Shown here: in pieces, positions 11,614 through 23,359 of the stretch
How the letters are laid out: each line of letters starts with the position of its first letter
Numbering within the stretch: the stretch's first letter is position 1
Origin: Triatoma infestans
Lineage: Eukaryota > Arthropoda > Insecta > Hemiptera > Reduviidae
DNA: 64,000 nucleotides
Reading direction: 5' to 3'
Assembly: GCA_011037195.1 (NCBI GenBank)
Contig: JAAEAF010005001.1
Span: 1-64,000 of the forward strand
The notes under the pieces: model-generated
The model's input: only the letters and a program-made list of their open reading frames with translations
What the model was told of the DNA's origin: nothing
The model's database searches: none
Made by a program: the position numbers and the translations under genes

Positions 11614-12574
11614 ACTTTCTCTTACTCCAGTTTTCAAAAGTGTGATTGACAAATTTTACTGTTAGTGTATCAAATTTAATGAAATTCGTCGGTGTTTTTA
11701 TGAAGAAAATCCCAAAAATTGAAAAACTGTTCAGTAAAAACGCACTTCCGGTTTACTAATTTTCTTCAAACTCGGAATTTTAGCAATTTATTTATTTACT
11801 CGGAATTTTGTTTGGATAGCAAGTTTGTGTAATCAACTACGATAGCACTTTAGAGAAAAACATAACCCCACCCCTCTCCAAAAAAAATCCCTTAAATGAC
11901 TTTACCAGAAGAAATGTTACAAATAAAAGTTATAGATTTCATACGTGTAGTTACACACATACCAAGTTTAAAGAAAATGGAGTAGTTTTAGATAAAATAG
12001 TAGAAAACTGAAAAATACTTCCTAGTAAAAGCACACTTCCGGTCATCCGATTTTTTCAAACTCGGAATTTCCACAACACATTTAATACTAATTAACATTA
12101 TTTAGATGACAGAATTGTTATAGTAAACTGAAATTACAGGAAAACCTACCCACACCCCTCCACCAATAGTGCCATTAAATGAATTTACCCAGAAATGTTT
12201 CAAATAAAAATTGTATATCATTGTATGTTTAGCTAATTTTGCACGTTTAAAGAAAATCGTCGCAGCCATTTTTGAGTAAATTGCAAAAAACTGAAAAAAC
12301 CAGTCAGTAAAATGGTACTTCCGGTTGAGGAATTTTGACAGATGACTTACTGTCGGATCCCATGGTGATGCCTAAACGGAATATCAAGTGAACTTTCTAT
12401 GGTTTTTCGTTTTTGAGCTATGCTGTCACATACATACACACACACACACACACAGACCATTTTCTAAAAAGCACTTTTTTGGACTCATGGGACCTCAAAA
12501 CAGATATTTCCGGCGAAAACTCGATATCGAAAATTTGACACGAGGAGCATTTGATACTAGGAGTAAGAGAAAGT
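11614..12574 (-). repeat. Dispersed repeat family A, longest copy (961 bp)
   Basis: Bounded by ACTTTCTCTTACTCC on the left and GGAGTAAGAGAAAGT on the right, an inverted pair of 15 bp. The right 280 bp match the 8732 copy in reverse. The interior holds a diverged direct duplication of about 300 bp: CACTTCCGGT, TTTCTTCAAACTCGGAATTT, CCCACCCCTCTCC and TTAAATGACTTTACC each occur two or three times in the same order. No open frame of size. Similar ends without coding capacity fit a non-autonomous element, but no target duplication is obvious. Confidence 0.7.
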
Positions 12575-13636
12575 AATAAGTGAAATCTATCCAAAACTGA
12601 AGATAGCTCACATTAAGCGAAACACATTACAACATATACACAGGAATTCATTTATCGAATAGTGAAAGAAATCTTATAATTTTAAGGAACCATCAATAGG
12701 TACTTGAACAAGAAATAATTAAACATACAGTTATAATTGTAAATCTTTTATTGTTTGCTAAATGTAAATAATAAAAGTGTAATGTAATCAAAATACAATT
12801 GTCAAGACATATGCGATAAATTTAATGCTTAATCTAATTTTTATAGAGAACTAGATAACAAATGGGACTCATATTTATACAGTTACTTCGCAATAGATCA
12901 TATGACCTGAAAGTCCTTGTCTATTATTTCTCAAGATATATGTTGCCTCACAAAAATGTACAATCATCGGTAAGTTCATTCTGTAATATTTAAATAAATC
13001 TTATTACCATATATTTATTTCAAATAATAAAAATAATAATAATTTAAAATAAAACAATAAATTAACATTTTAATCTGAATTATACGGAGAAATTATTAAA
13101 TTAATCATGGTATTTGAAGTTTAAGACAGATTGCAAGAATGTAACCAATCATTTATACAAGCAATATTATAGAAGAAACACTGGTCTCTGTTGATGCACG
13201 TGTTTCAGTAACGAAGATAGAATGTTCTTGTACACCTATAACTCCTTTTACAACTGTATCCTTGCTCGAAAGTAGCTCTGCTAATTTGATTAGAAGCTGT
13301 ACAGATCTCGCCCCTATGTTCGTTCTACCATCTTCAACATATAGTTTCCTAATTGCAACCTACCTCTACTATTGTCTACCGTATTCTAGTAAATGAAACT
13401 TTTATTGCAAATAGTATATAGTTGAATTCTTTTATCTGATTCCTAGCTAATATAGGTCCCTTCCTGAACTCTTAGACAAACTGATGAATTAGAAAATATT
13501 CCTCGTATATTAGGAAAGATTGTTACTTAGAACTGCAGTGCACAATTTATGTTTACCTTGGTCGGTTCCATTCCTACTGAAAATAATTATTATAAAAACT
13601 AATCTGAAATAATTGGGCATCATTTTAGCTATTATT
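12575..13636. other. No recognised feature
   Basis: Very AT-rich DNA. No open frame or repeat match is seen. Confidence 0.5.
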
Positions 13637-13745
13637 CCAGTGTATAAACTGTTTTGACAAAATATCCTTAGGATGGGCGAACGCCCGAAACGGGTCGATG
13701 ACCATGAAAAGAAGCAGGCAATCACGGAAAAAATCTCTGATGAAG
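13637..13745 (+). repeat. Dispersed repeat family B, internally shortened copy
   Basis: Contains GTGTATAAACTG, then GGATGGGCGAACGCCCGAAA, GGGTCGATGACCATGAAAA, GAAGCAGGCAATCACGGAAA and TCTCTGATG, the family order. It lacks the 40-odd bases (CTCTGTGCAAATCTATG...) seen between the first two blocks in the copy near 22075. Non-coding. Confidence 0.8.
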
Positions 13746-15124
13746 AATGTCTTTCAAAAATGAACCTGCTTTAGATTTTAAAAGACAGCTAAAAGCGTTT
13801 GAAACTTTAAAGGAAAATAAAAATCAAAAGCAACGCATTATTATTTAGAATGCAAAAAAATTCTGGTGTGAATCTTCACATGACTCCCTCTTACGCAATT
13901 ATTAACAATTCTAATTAACATATTTTCTTGAAACTTGGACGTTTTATAAACGTTGTTGGCCATAGCGCGTCGTATAAATATAGGTACGGAGGGGAGGGAT
14001 GATAGTTGGTTTTAAGAATGTGACTGGTGAACTAAATGTAGTTACAACCGAAAACACAAAACCAGTCAGAAACAACAAAAAAGCATATATGACAGATATT
14101 GACAAACATTGGGACCAACCCACCTTTCAACTATTTGTATATATGTTGAGTTGTAAATGTATTTTGAAGAAAAATGGTCACCAATAAATTTGTATTTTTA
14201 AAAAATTCTTCCCACTACGACAGACAAATTGCAGAAAAACCATCGACCCTGAAGTCTGAACGATCAAATCGATTGAAAGTAATAATTCTAAAACCAGGAG
14301 GTTAAAAATTTGTAAGTAATAAAAAGATTCTTTTATGCTCCGCTATAGCGGTACAAAAGACCCAGTTTGTACAAAAAAGAATAAAAGAAAGAGTAGTGTT
14401 GACATAAAAATATGTCCCGACTATAAGCGTACAAGCGGTAGATTTAGATGTTTCTTTGTGGGTAACTTTGTAGAGGCAAGCTTTCAGTTTGTGGTGGAGT
14501 GCTAGATATAGGCCAGTTTCATATAGGAACAACCTAGTGGGTATGTAGTAATAGCGGTGTGAGGGAGTGGCAGTTTCACTGCTGAGGAGGCAGATAGAGG
14601 AAACTGGCCGGATACAGTCGGCCCCCAACGGCGGCGGCAACACTAGCTTTATACTTTATCTCTTGAAGCTGTCCACAGATTTATGTTGTGCTAGTGAACG
14701 GCTTCCTGAAGATGCTGTATGTTTGACCTGTTTACTTATACAAACTACCACATACATACTTTCTACATCTTATGCATACAACGAAAACACAGAGATCTAC
14801 CGCGCTGCACTCATTGCTGATGTTGAAATGAATTTAAACTTTTTTAAATGCAAGAGAGTTTAAAGCCAATGTAAGATAATGGAGTGTCACTTTGTTTCTA
14901 GATCACAATATCACACATCCTGTCCACTGGGATATGACCACCAAATTTCTTTATTTTCATAAATATACTCCTCAATTGTGTCTAGTTGGGTCCAATGGAT
15001 CCTGATCAATTCAGTGATCAACTTTCATAAAGAGGGCAAAAAAGTAAATACCTTTGATATGTATGTATATCTGCACTCCACTCATCCTCCTCTAATAACA
15101 CCGAGAATTTAGTCACCCTCAAAA
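13746..15124. other. Mostly anonymous DNA
   Basis: At 13858-13990 there is a weak family A-like segment (TTCTGGTGTGAATCTTCACATG, CTCTTACGC, TTTTCTTGAAACTTGG). A less AT-rich patch with CGGCGGCGG lies near 14620-14640. The frames at 14302-14643 (-) and 14567-14863 (+) overlap each other and show no recognisable domain. Confidence 0.45.
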
Positions 15125-15442
15125 CTTTTAATTAAAAAAAAATAATCACTAATAATTTATCAAAAATTTAACAAATACATAAATGCATTTACAATAATAC
15201 ATTTCACAATTATTTATTAGGGGTACATACATTTAAGCTATCAGCTTGTTGTAGGGAGTGTGGAATACATTATAACAAACATCTATATATACCAAAATAA
15301 AACAGAGTAACTATAATAATAACTCCAGTAACAAACAGAAGAAAAAGAAAAATTATGCTTAATTATACAAAATTACACTTAATACTCACTCCTAAAGTTG
15401 CAATAGTCATTTACAGAGCATAAATAATTTAGACTCAACCAA

Positions 15443-16758
15443 TTAAGTACTGATTCTTTGCCTTAAGCAATTTACAATATAAAGATAAACACAATTCAAT
15501 TTATCTATAGAGTCAATGTCTAGTATGGAGGCAATTTGAAAGTTTGCGTCTTCTCTGTGTGTAATATACGGTGAAATGAATTGATTTCTATATTGCTGAT
15601 TATGAGGACATGACAACAGGAAATGAACAACATTGTCTCTTTCGCCGGAATTACAGTATTTACAGACATCGTTATTTAAATTGTACTTAGAGCCCTTGAA
15701 ATAAAGGCGGGTATCTCTTTTAAATGCCAAGCGCATTTGACAAATAATCCTAATTTTATTAATATGAACATTGGAATTTAAATAAAAAGTATTTAAATCG
15801 AAAGTACATAAATTTCTATAGAAAAGATTGAAGGTAGAATTGATTACTTTATCTGTATCACAGCTAATGGCATTGTTATTAAAGGCTGTAATCAAACGGT
15901 AGAAATGCGATTCCGCAAGTGAACTGTCCGGAGATTGCCACAGGTGATCCGCCCCAATCATTGAAAGATATGACCGCATTTCACAAGCCCAGTTAAATGG
16001 CACTGAGACACTGTCTGCCAAAGATACTAATCTCATGTAACATGATTTGGGGATACTTTCATCAGACATTTTTAGCAAGCATATCCACCATATTTAAGCA
16101 TTTTTTTGAAAACTTTGACTTGGGTATGGCACCGGCCTGTTTCCAATCTTACATAAGCATCTGGCGTATTTAAAGAAAGATGGAGCAATCTCTTTATAAA
16201 GCCCAGCTGCCCACGTTCCAGAATATGCATATACTGACAAGCCCAAATTTCAGCCATATACAGTAATGTACTTTGAGCCAACGAATCAAATAGATAGCAG
16301 TTAGCTTTCCAGGAATCAGACTTACAGGCTCTTAATAAATTCATGACGACGGAATTGGCTGCACTACCTCTTGACAGAAAATAGTTTCCAGCTTTATAAA
16401 ATTTTCCAGATTTATAAAAAGGCACACCAAGATAATTAAAATTACCAACAACACTAATTTCCGATTTATCTAATTTAAAAGGCTTCAGTTTAGACATTAG
16501 CCCACCTTTTTGAAAAGGAAGTATTTTCGTTTTATTGGCATTAACTGTTAAGCCATTTTCTAAACAATATTTATGTAATATGTTTAAATTAATTTGAGTT
16601 TGGTGCCACGTTGAAGCCAAAATAGCAATGTCGTCCGCATATAGCAACATGATAAGATCTTTATCCTTATTTATGTTAATACCCTGCGCACCATGTTCTC
16701 TGAAGAAACTTACAATATTTGAAATAAAAAGTGAGAATAGGAGCGGACTCAAAACTTC
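15443..16758 (-). pseudogene. LINE ORF2 part 2: YADD box and C-terminus
   Basis: Continues in frame after the TGA at 16759: SPLLFSLFISN, then the polymerase box LLYADDIAILA (YADD codons at 16630-16641) and the thumb with FNYLGVPFYKSG. A frameshift near 16074-16090 moves the reading to a second frame (15443-16078). That frame holds the C-terminal domain with a zinc-knuckle-like CKYCNSGERDNVVHFLLSC. About 440 residues in total. The sequence suggests a copy with four small lesions, so a fairly recent insertion. Confidence 0.88.
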
Positions 16759-18690
16759 TCATTGAAGTACACCTTCAGTGATCGGAATTTCAGAAGAAGT
16801 TTCATTATTTTGGTTAATGACAAAGGAAGAAATTTTATATAAATTCATTATAATTCTTAAAATTTTTGAACTGATTCCAAGCTTATGCAATTTTTGCCAC
16901 AGTAGGGAGTGATTAATAGAGTCGAAAGCTCTTTTAAAGTCCACGAAAGTGGTGAACACCTTACGTCGTTTTAATCTAAGATGGATGTTAATGATTGAAA
17001 TTAGAGAAAAAACGCTATCTCTGCACCCTCTACCAGCTCTAAAGCCTAACTGCTCCTCAGGTATCAAGTTACGACTTTCCGCCCATTTTACTAACCTATG
17101 GTATATTATGTTAGTAAACAATTTAACAGTCGAATTAAAAAGTGCGATGCCCCTGTAATTAAGAGGGTCGGAGGGATCTCCATTTTTAAAAATCAAGTTT
17201 AGTTTAATTTTCCCCCACGCTGTCGGCACAGATTCATTAGTCCAGACCCTATTAAACAAATCCAACAAGTAATGTGTCCATTCCGGCGTTAGTGACTTTA
17301 GGCATTCATTAGAAATCAAGTCTAATCCTGTAGCCTTTTCATTTTTACATTTAGAGATAGAGAACAGTAATTCACTGAGTGTAATATCAAAGTCTAATTC
17401 CGGATTATAAGGGCTAAAATATGTTACATCACTAGAAGTTGGTCTCGGAGAAACGGAGATAAAAAATCTTTCCCATGTCTTTAAATTTATAGGACAGACA
17501 AAGAATGTTCGCTTCTTAAATTTATTAACGGTAGTCCAGAACTCAACGGGGTTTTTTACATTCCTGATTGATTGTTTAATGCTGTCAAAGTAGCTTGCTT
17601 TACAAGATTTTAATAATTTCCTATATTCTTTCTTATAATATTGGTACTGGCTGACAGACTCTTGTGAAAAATTAGCCTTACGGCACATTTTTAGAAAATA
17701 AGTGGCAGATTTTTTGGCAGTGTAACACTGTAGTGTAAACCAGGGTTTATTGTTAAACTTATGTAAATTTACAATTTTCTTTTTCAACATACCACATCTA
17801 TTCATACACCGTATCATTGCGTTCTGAAAATTGGAGTATAGTTTTTCAACATCTTCGTTATAATAATAGATATCATTACAATTCTTTAAACATTCAGAAA
17901 ATTTAACTAAATGATACGGATCTCTGAGGATACTATAAGATTCTTGTTTAACGTAGGGAATGTTTTCAGATACATTGTTAAATAAATTAAGTTCAAGCTT
18001 AAGATGGCATGCTAAATGATCTGACAAGTTAGAAATATTAACTACTTTTAAATCATTGATTAATGAGATAGATTCAAATGAGGCCCACACCATATCAATT
18101 ACGCTACAGCCACGATCACCAACAAAAGTGAAATTAGCGGGTCTATCACTAGGTGTTCGACCATTCAGAAGAAATAAACCAAGTTGTTGGAAAGTTTCTA
18201 CCAATTCAAAACCACGATTATTTGTTACTTGGTCGCAGGAGACCCTGCACCCTGTAAGATTGGTATCATAAAAAATTTCATCATCAAGATCATTTAGCTC
18301 TCCCAACCTTGAATTAAAGTCCCCTGCAAACAATAAATTACAATTTCCAAACAACGATCTAATTTCATATAAGTCCTCTTTTATAAAGTCAATGATATAA
18401 TCATTTTCACTACCTGGTCGCCAGTAAATAACGTACAATACCAAGAGACTTTCATTACACTTCACACACAGAGAGAGGCCCCACTCTCTACGATGAATAA
18501 TTTTTGAATTCTCGTGCAGCGCCTTCTTCATAAAAACCACAATCCCACCGCTAGCACGACCTCTTGATTTCTCTTTTTTAGCAGGAACACAGAAAAATTC
18601 GTAGTCTGTCAGGCAATAAGGCATACATTTCACAATTATTCAAGAGCATTATTTCATTTATCGTTGGATGTTGATGAAAATTAATTTTCA
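16759..18690 (-). pseudogene. LINE ORF2 part 1: endonuclease and RT motifs 1-4
   Basis: The main open frame (16759-18633) encodes about 620 residues. The endonuclease shows RASGGIVVF, the catalytic GDFNSR, the GCSVIDMVW block and a terminal LSDHL. The RT region shows ATGLDLISNE, NYRGIALFNS, EQLGFRAGRG and TTFVDFKRAFDSINHS. Upstream, a frameshift near 18605-18635 separates it from the endonuclease start (MQILVRTLKINF...) in another frame. Downstream it ends in a TGA at 16759-16761, exactly within the conserved QG element before SPLLFSLF. The same frame is open again right after it, so this is a single nonsense change. Confidence 0.9.
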
Positions 18691-19007
18691 GGGTTCGCAC
18701 AAGAATCTGCATAAATCGCTAAGTTGAACATTAATTAAAAATAACACAAACAACAGTTATAACTAAAAGTGGGACTGCACAACTCCCCCACTGAACAAAC
18801 CCCCACTAAATAAAAGAAACTAAACAAATGGAAGATACAAAAGTATTCTTTTACCTATTGGAAACAAAATGGGAAGTTACACTGAAGAGAAACTTAAAAT
18901 GTTACTGATAGTGCTGGCTGAATCTAGAATTCAAGAATTCTTTGCTTGTTTCAATTCAAGAATCACTTGCTTTGTTAAGAAAACAAATTTAAAAAAAAAT
19001 ATTTATA
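18691..19007. other. Spacer between LINE and mariner
   Basis: AT-rich DNA with no recognisable feature. A short run of C-rich words (CTCCCCCACTGAAC) lies near 18780. Confidence 0.4.
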
Positions 19008-19009
19008 TA

Positions 19010-19054
19010 CGAGGGTCATTCAATAAGTAACGAGACAAATCGCTGTAGCTAAAA
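19010..19054 (+). repeat. mariner left terminal inverted repeat
   Basis: About 42-45 bp that match the right end (20216-20260) in inverted orientation with roughly five or six differences. This is the transposase-binding end. Confidence 0.93.
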
Positions 19055-19080
19055 AGGATTTATCTAATCAACACAAAACT

Positions 19081-20096
19081 TTAGCTACTTTTGAACATAG
19101 TCCCCAGCAACATCGTTGTTCTAATGCCTCCGGCATAACATTCTTTGAGTTGATCTCGAAGCCACTTTTGTACCGGATTTTTAACTTCTTCATCGGATTG
19201 AAAATGTTTCCCACGTAGAGCCTCTTTAAGGGGTAAAAACAAACAGAAGTCCAATGGGGCGTGGTCGGGGATGTAGGGGGACGTGGAAGGACCTCTCACC
19301 CCACTTTTTGAAGTGTTTCTTGAGTTAACTGAGCCGTGTTTTAGCGCGCGTTGTCATGAAGCAAAGTCAAGCCTTTAGTCAAGAGTCCACGACGTTTCGT
19401 TCGAATTTCAGGCCTGACTTTGTTTGTGAGCATATCACTGCATTACTGGCTGTTGATGGTTCGTTGATCTTTGAGATAGTCACAATAAATAGGCCCCTGC
19501 GAATCCCAGAACACTGCAAGCATGACATTACCTGCAGATGGCTAGGTCTTGAATTTCTTTCGAGTGGGAGAATACGTACTTTCACTCAAGGCTCAAAATG
19601 GTGTATCCATGTTTCATCACATGTTACAATTCTATAGAAAAATTCTTTTTCAATTAAATACCGTTCTTTCAACTGTTGACTGATTTAAAACCTGGTTTCT
19701 TTGTGGGCGTTCGTAAGTTTTCTCATAATCCATCTCGTACAAGTTTTCTTGTACTGCAGCTTATTCTGAACAATGTTATGGACAGTTCCAACACTCGCGT
19801 GGACTTTTCCAGTTATCAGTTCAACAGTAATATGCTTGTTGTCCTGAATTAACGCGTTAATGCAAGATTCGAAGGAGGAAGTTGCAACGTCAACCGGTCG
19901 TCCACATCGTTGCTCGTCACAGACACTTACACGGCCACTTTTAAAATGTTCTACCCATTCGAACGGTTCAAACAATTATTCCCGTACACTTTCAACATTC
20001 TTTCGTGAATTTCACTACCTTTGAGCCCCCTGCAACTAAAAATCTAATCACTGAGCGTTGATCTTCCGAAGTGCAATGCTCGAGCGGAATCGCCAT
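19081..20096 (-). pseudogene. mariner transposase pseudogene
   Basis: About 1016 bp, equal to roughly 338 codons, the usual mariner transposase size. The start codon at 20094-20096 gives MAIPLEHCTSEDQRSVIRFL, followed by a frameshift. The piece at 19685-19975 holds the N-terminal DNA-binding region: WVEHFKSGR, EQRCGRPVDV, a second helix-turn-helix around KHITVELITGKVHASVGTVH, and TRWIMRKLTNAHKE. The middle (19379-19585) is out of frame with remnants of the catalytic core. The C-terminal piece (19081-19299) has PYIPDHAPLDFCLF, which corresponds to the third catalytic Asp region, and then GKHFQSDEEVK. Several frameshifts and stops make it inactive. Confidence 0.93.
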
Positions 20097-20215
20097 TGTT
20101 AACTGCATACATTTGAGGTTATGCTTACCAAATACTCTCGAACAGCTCATGAGAAACTAAGTACAAGGATGCCAACTTGACGCACGGAAACTATTGTATG
20201 ATTAAACAAACCGTT

Positions 20216-20260
20216 TCCGAGTTACAGCGATTTGCCTCGTTACTTATTAAATGACTCTTG
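20216..20260 (-). repeat. mariner right terminal inverted repeat
   Basis: Inverted counterpart of 19010-19054. It lies just upstream of the transposase start in the element's own orientation. Confidence 0.93.
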
Positions 20261-20262
20261 TA

Positions 20263-21689
20263 AAAAATATGAAATAAAATAATTATTCTGAAACATGAAA
20301 ATACACATAATAGATGTGACAATTTATATTATTTATATATTTATATTTTAATGATACATTCATGTTTAGATGCAGTAACCACTGTCGACTGTATTCTTCT
20401 TCAATACCATACTATATAAAGTGCTTGCCACATATCTACTGGTCAACTTTGGGATGAGATTGGTACATTTCCAGCCAACACCCTGTAACATTTCAAGTTC
20501 CTCTTTAGAGTACATTCCAACAGATTTTTAATGCTTTCTTACACTTCCATTTCTTTAGTTTCATTTTATTGTTGTTTTTATTTAATTTTTTTTTTTTTTA
20601 ATTGTAATGCAATTAGTGAAGAAGGTAATAAATTTTCCAAAACGTCGGTGAAGATTTGAAAATATTTTTTCATTTGACTAAACCTCGAAATCAATTTTAT
20701 AAGAGCAAGATCGAGGTCGAAAAGAACATCAATCATCAGTTTTTATATAGTTTTACATATAGACATTTTCAACCAACTATTTTTTTATTTTGTTATTCAG
20801 AGAAATGTGTATATACAGCAGGAGATTTTAAAGCAATCCGAGTACTCACTGTATTGTAGAATGGTACTAAAGAGTTCTACTGTCACAAATCATTTGATAT
20901 ACGGGAAGACAAAAACGTCTAGTATACAAAAAGTCAAGTATTTCTTAAGATTTACCTTCTGCTTGCTGTTATTTTTATGGAGGGGGATAAGGTACACGTC
21001 ATGCAATATTTCCAACAAACTGAACGCTTTTAATGTCAAATATGAACCGCTTAAACAATTTCGCCAACAGAAGCACGTCACAGTTTGCCAGAGCAGCATA
21101 TGGCAACTAATTACTGCTGAATTAAATCATAATGACTTTTGACCATTACAAAACATTGGTCTTTAAACAAGAAAATGAACAAAAAAAAAAGATATGGTTG
21201 TTTGAACCAATTTTACGTCAGACTTATCATAAGGAATTTAATACAAGAAGTTTGGGGGGGGGGCATCCTAAAATAGGTGTGTGTGTGTTGTGTGTGTAGT
21301 GTACACGATGGAAGCAATTACTGGACTGAGGAGAAAGGCTGACTTTCAAAAGGTCTAAGGAAGCAAAGAAATGCTGCCTCCGGGGGGTTGCACAATGAGC
21401 AGGCAGCAGATAGCAAGTCTGATGGTACCCTTTGGGGTATGGGTTACGCCCTGGCCGACTGTTCGTCCTTTCATGTTTCTGTGAATATCGAGTCTGTAAA
21501 TTTTATTAATATTGACTATTATGTATAAAATAGTCATGTGGTATATACTTATATATATTTTAATATTTGTATAAACATTTAAAACTGGTGGAACGTTTTT
21601 CGAGAAAAATCAATGAAACTAAAAAGTAAATTTAGTATTTGCAATTCTTGAAACCTATATCGCATCTTCTGGTGATATTCAAGCAGAAT
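20263..21689. other. No recognised feature
   Basis: AT-rich DNA with a G-run at 21254-21262 and a GT-rich stretch at about 21277-21300. Short frames at 20656-20859 and 20807-21142 have no domain. Confidence 0.45.
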
Positions 21690-21840
21690 ACCAAGTAGTT
21701 GGGTTTTTTGAGTTAAAATATTTTGTTCACACACAAACTCACTACTCGATTATTCGCTAAAATTTCTCACCCTTAGGGTTCCAAGACACAGATTTCCGGT
21801 GAAAATTGCAAAAATTGGACATGATTAAGAGAAAATATTT
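21690..21840 (-). repeat. Dispersed repeat family A, fragment
   Basis: CACACACAAACTCAC, CTTAGGGTTCCAAGAC, AGATTTCCGGTGAAAATTGC, AAAATTGGACATGATTAAGA and GAAAATA parallel the inverted terminal part of the family. Highly diverged. Confidence 0.5.
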
Positions 21841-22074
21841 TAACGATTATTTAAATCGACATAGTTCCTTCCATTATGATGTTTCTTGAAATCTGTTATA
21901 AGTTTATAAGTTAACATATTTTACATTTATTAAGGTACATGGAATCTCCCTCATTATTGGAGTAAATATAAGCACTAATAGAGAATGTTTTGGAAACCAC
22001 GCAGTATATATATATGTAGAACTTCTTGAAATTTAAGGACATTCAGGAAATAGTCAACATTGCTGTTGTGGTTG

Positions 22075-22210
22075 GAGTGTATCAACTAAATTTGCTCTGT
22101 GCAAATCTATGTTATCATACTGACAAAAAGCATCCTGACGATGGGCGAACGAAACCGGTGGATGACCACAAAAAGAAGCAGGCTATCACGGAAAATATCT
22201 GTGATCCAAA
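22075..22210 (+). repeat. Dispersed repeat family B copy
   Basis: Blocks in order: GTGTATCAACTAAATTTGCT, CTGTGCAAATCTATGTTATC, GCATCCTGACGATGGGCGAA, AACCGGTGGATGACCACAAA and AAGCAGGCTATCACGGAAAA. A five-base deletion removes the second arm of the GGGC/GCCC hairpin present in other copies. The open frame that crosses it (22026-22226) is incidental. Confidence 0.85.
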
Positions 22211-22799
22211 TAGTCAACATCTTTGAAACTTCGTAGAAAGCAAAAATCTTTCGATTATTTATAAAACCTCAAAATGATATATACCTATCAACAGACACTG
22301 ATTCAGTTCAACTTTCATTAGATATATCGAATTCAATATTCAAGTTTATTTACTAATAATTGATTCGTAGATTGACAAGGGCAGACCTGAAGCGTTGGTT
22401 CCCCTAAGTAAGTTCAGTAAGCTACAGATGGGAAAATGACGTTTCTGGGCCACTTTGACATGCTATTAAAGCGCTTGTCACTTGTATGTTAATAATTCAG
22501 TTGCATTCACTTGCCATTACGCTGTATGACACAACTACCCATGGAACTGGCATGCAAAATGTTCTTGTAAATATGCTCCAGTCTTTATTTTGTAATCAAG
22601 AGCTTCAGAGGTTTCATTAATCTTGGAATTTTCTATACACAAGTTTCCATTTTTTTAAAAACCATTTGACAGAAATCACACCTATCGCTATCAAATCTTA
22701 CCAGTGTGATTATAATAAATTTCTCAAATTTTCCAAGTTTGGCGGGTAGAGTGTGAACATATTGATGTCTGTTCATTTTTTTCATTTAGTAATCAATAA

Positions 22800-22955
22800 G
22801 GTGGGATAATGAAGAACATACTTCCGTTTAACGAATTAAGACAGAAAACTCGAACCAAACGGAATATTAAGTTGGAGCTTGCTGCGATTTCTGTTTTGTG
22901 ATATTTCACAAATTTGACTCACTCGCAATTCAACAGAAAGAGAAAGTAAAAAATG
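22800..22955 (-). repeat. Dispersed repeat family A, fragment
   Basis: ACATACTTCCGTTTAACGAATT, AACCAAACGGAATATTAAGT, GCTGCGATTTCTGTTTTGTG and the closing AGAAAGAGAAAGT match the family's terminal half in reverse. Confidence 0.6.
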
Positions 22956-23359
22956 CGAAGAAACCGATTTCATTCTTGGGTATTTTGGGGGTGACCCCTT
23001 TGTACCTGTTGGCGTTTTTATTATTTAAAAAGAAAGTAACAAATACTTGTAACTAATTGAAATTTTTGATTCATACACTAGAGGGCAGGACCTCTGTGCT
23101 AGCTGGTCTGCCCTACTCCCACTCTAATTCAGAACTCTATACAAACCACTACTGGCTCGTGCGCCCTTCATAAATTCAAAATTCAAACATAAATACCTTT
23201 TATATAAAGAAAGAAATAAACTATATTATCGCTAATTTAATTTATAGTGAATACACTAAAACCCAATTAAACCAAATAAATAGCATCTGAGTATTGTGTG
23301 TAAAAACACACCCCCTCCAGCGGGGCTAGATCTTCAGAAGATACATCAACAGTACCATT

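Larger units (their letters stand above)
15125..18690 (-). mobile_element. Non-LTR retrotransposon, nearly full ORF2
   Basis: Minus-strand LINE with an apurinic-type endonuclease, reverse transcriptase and a C-terminal Cys-rich segment, but no RNase H. The 5' part starts in the endonuclease N-terminus at about 18690, and no ORF1 is seen, so the copy is 5'-truncated. After the coding region (stop at 15443) comes about 300 bp of AT-rich 3' sequence. It resembles the plus-strand LINE at 57.9-63.2 kb in domain order and sequence and is clearly a separate family. Clade is left open (Jockey/CR1/L2-like). Boundaries are approximate. Confidence 0.85.
19010..20260 (-). mobile_element. mariner-family DNA transposon, full length, inactive
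   Basis: A 1251-bp element flanked by TA at 19008-19009 and 20261-20262, the normal target duplication of Tc1/mariner elements. The terminal inverted repeats begin CGAGGGTCATTCAATAAGTA on the left and, read inward, CAAGAGTCATTTAATAAGTA on the right. Similarity continues through ACGAG(A/G)CAAATCGCTGTA(A/G)CT, about 42 bp in all. The length matches typical mariner elements (about 1.3 kb). The transposase is on the minus strand and is disrupted. Confidence 0.96.

Noticed and set aside
14302..14863. Possible gene on either strand near 14.3-14.9 kb
   Set aside because: The two frames overlap in antisense, have no recognisable domain, and the GCGGCGGCG patch is short.
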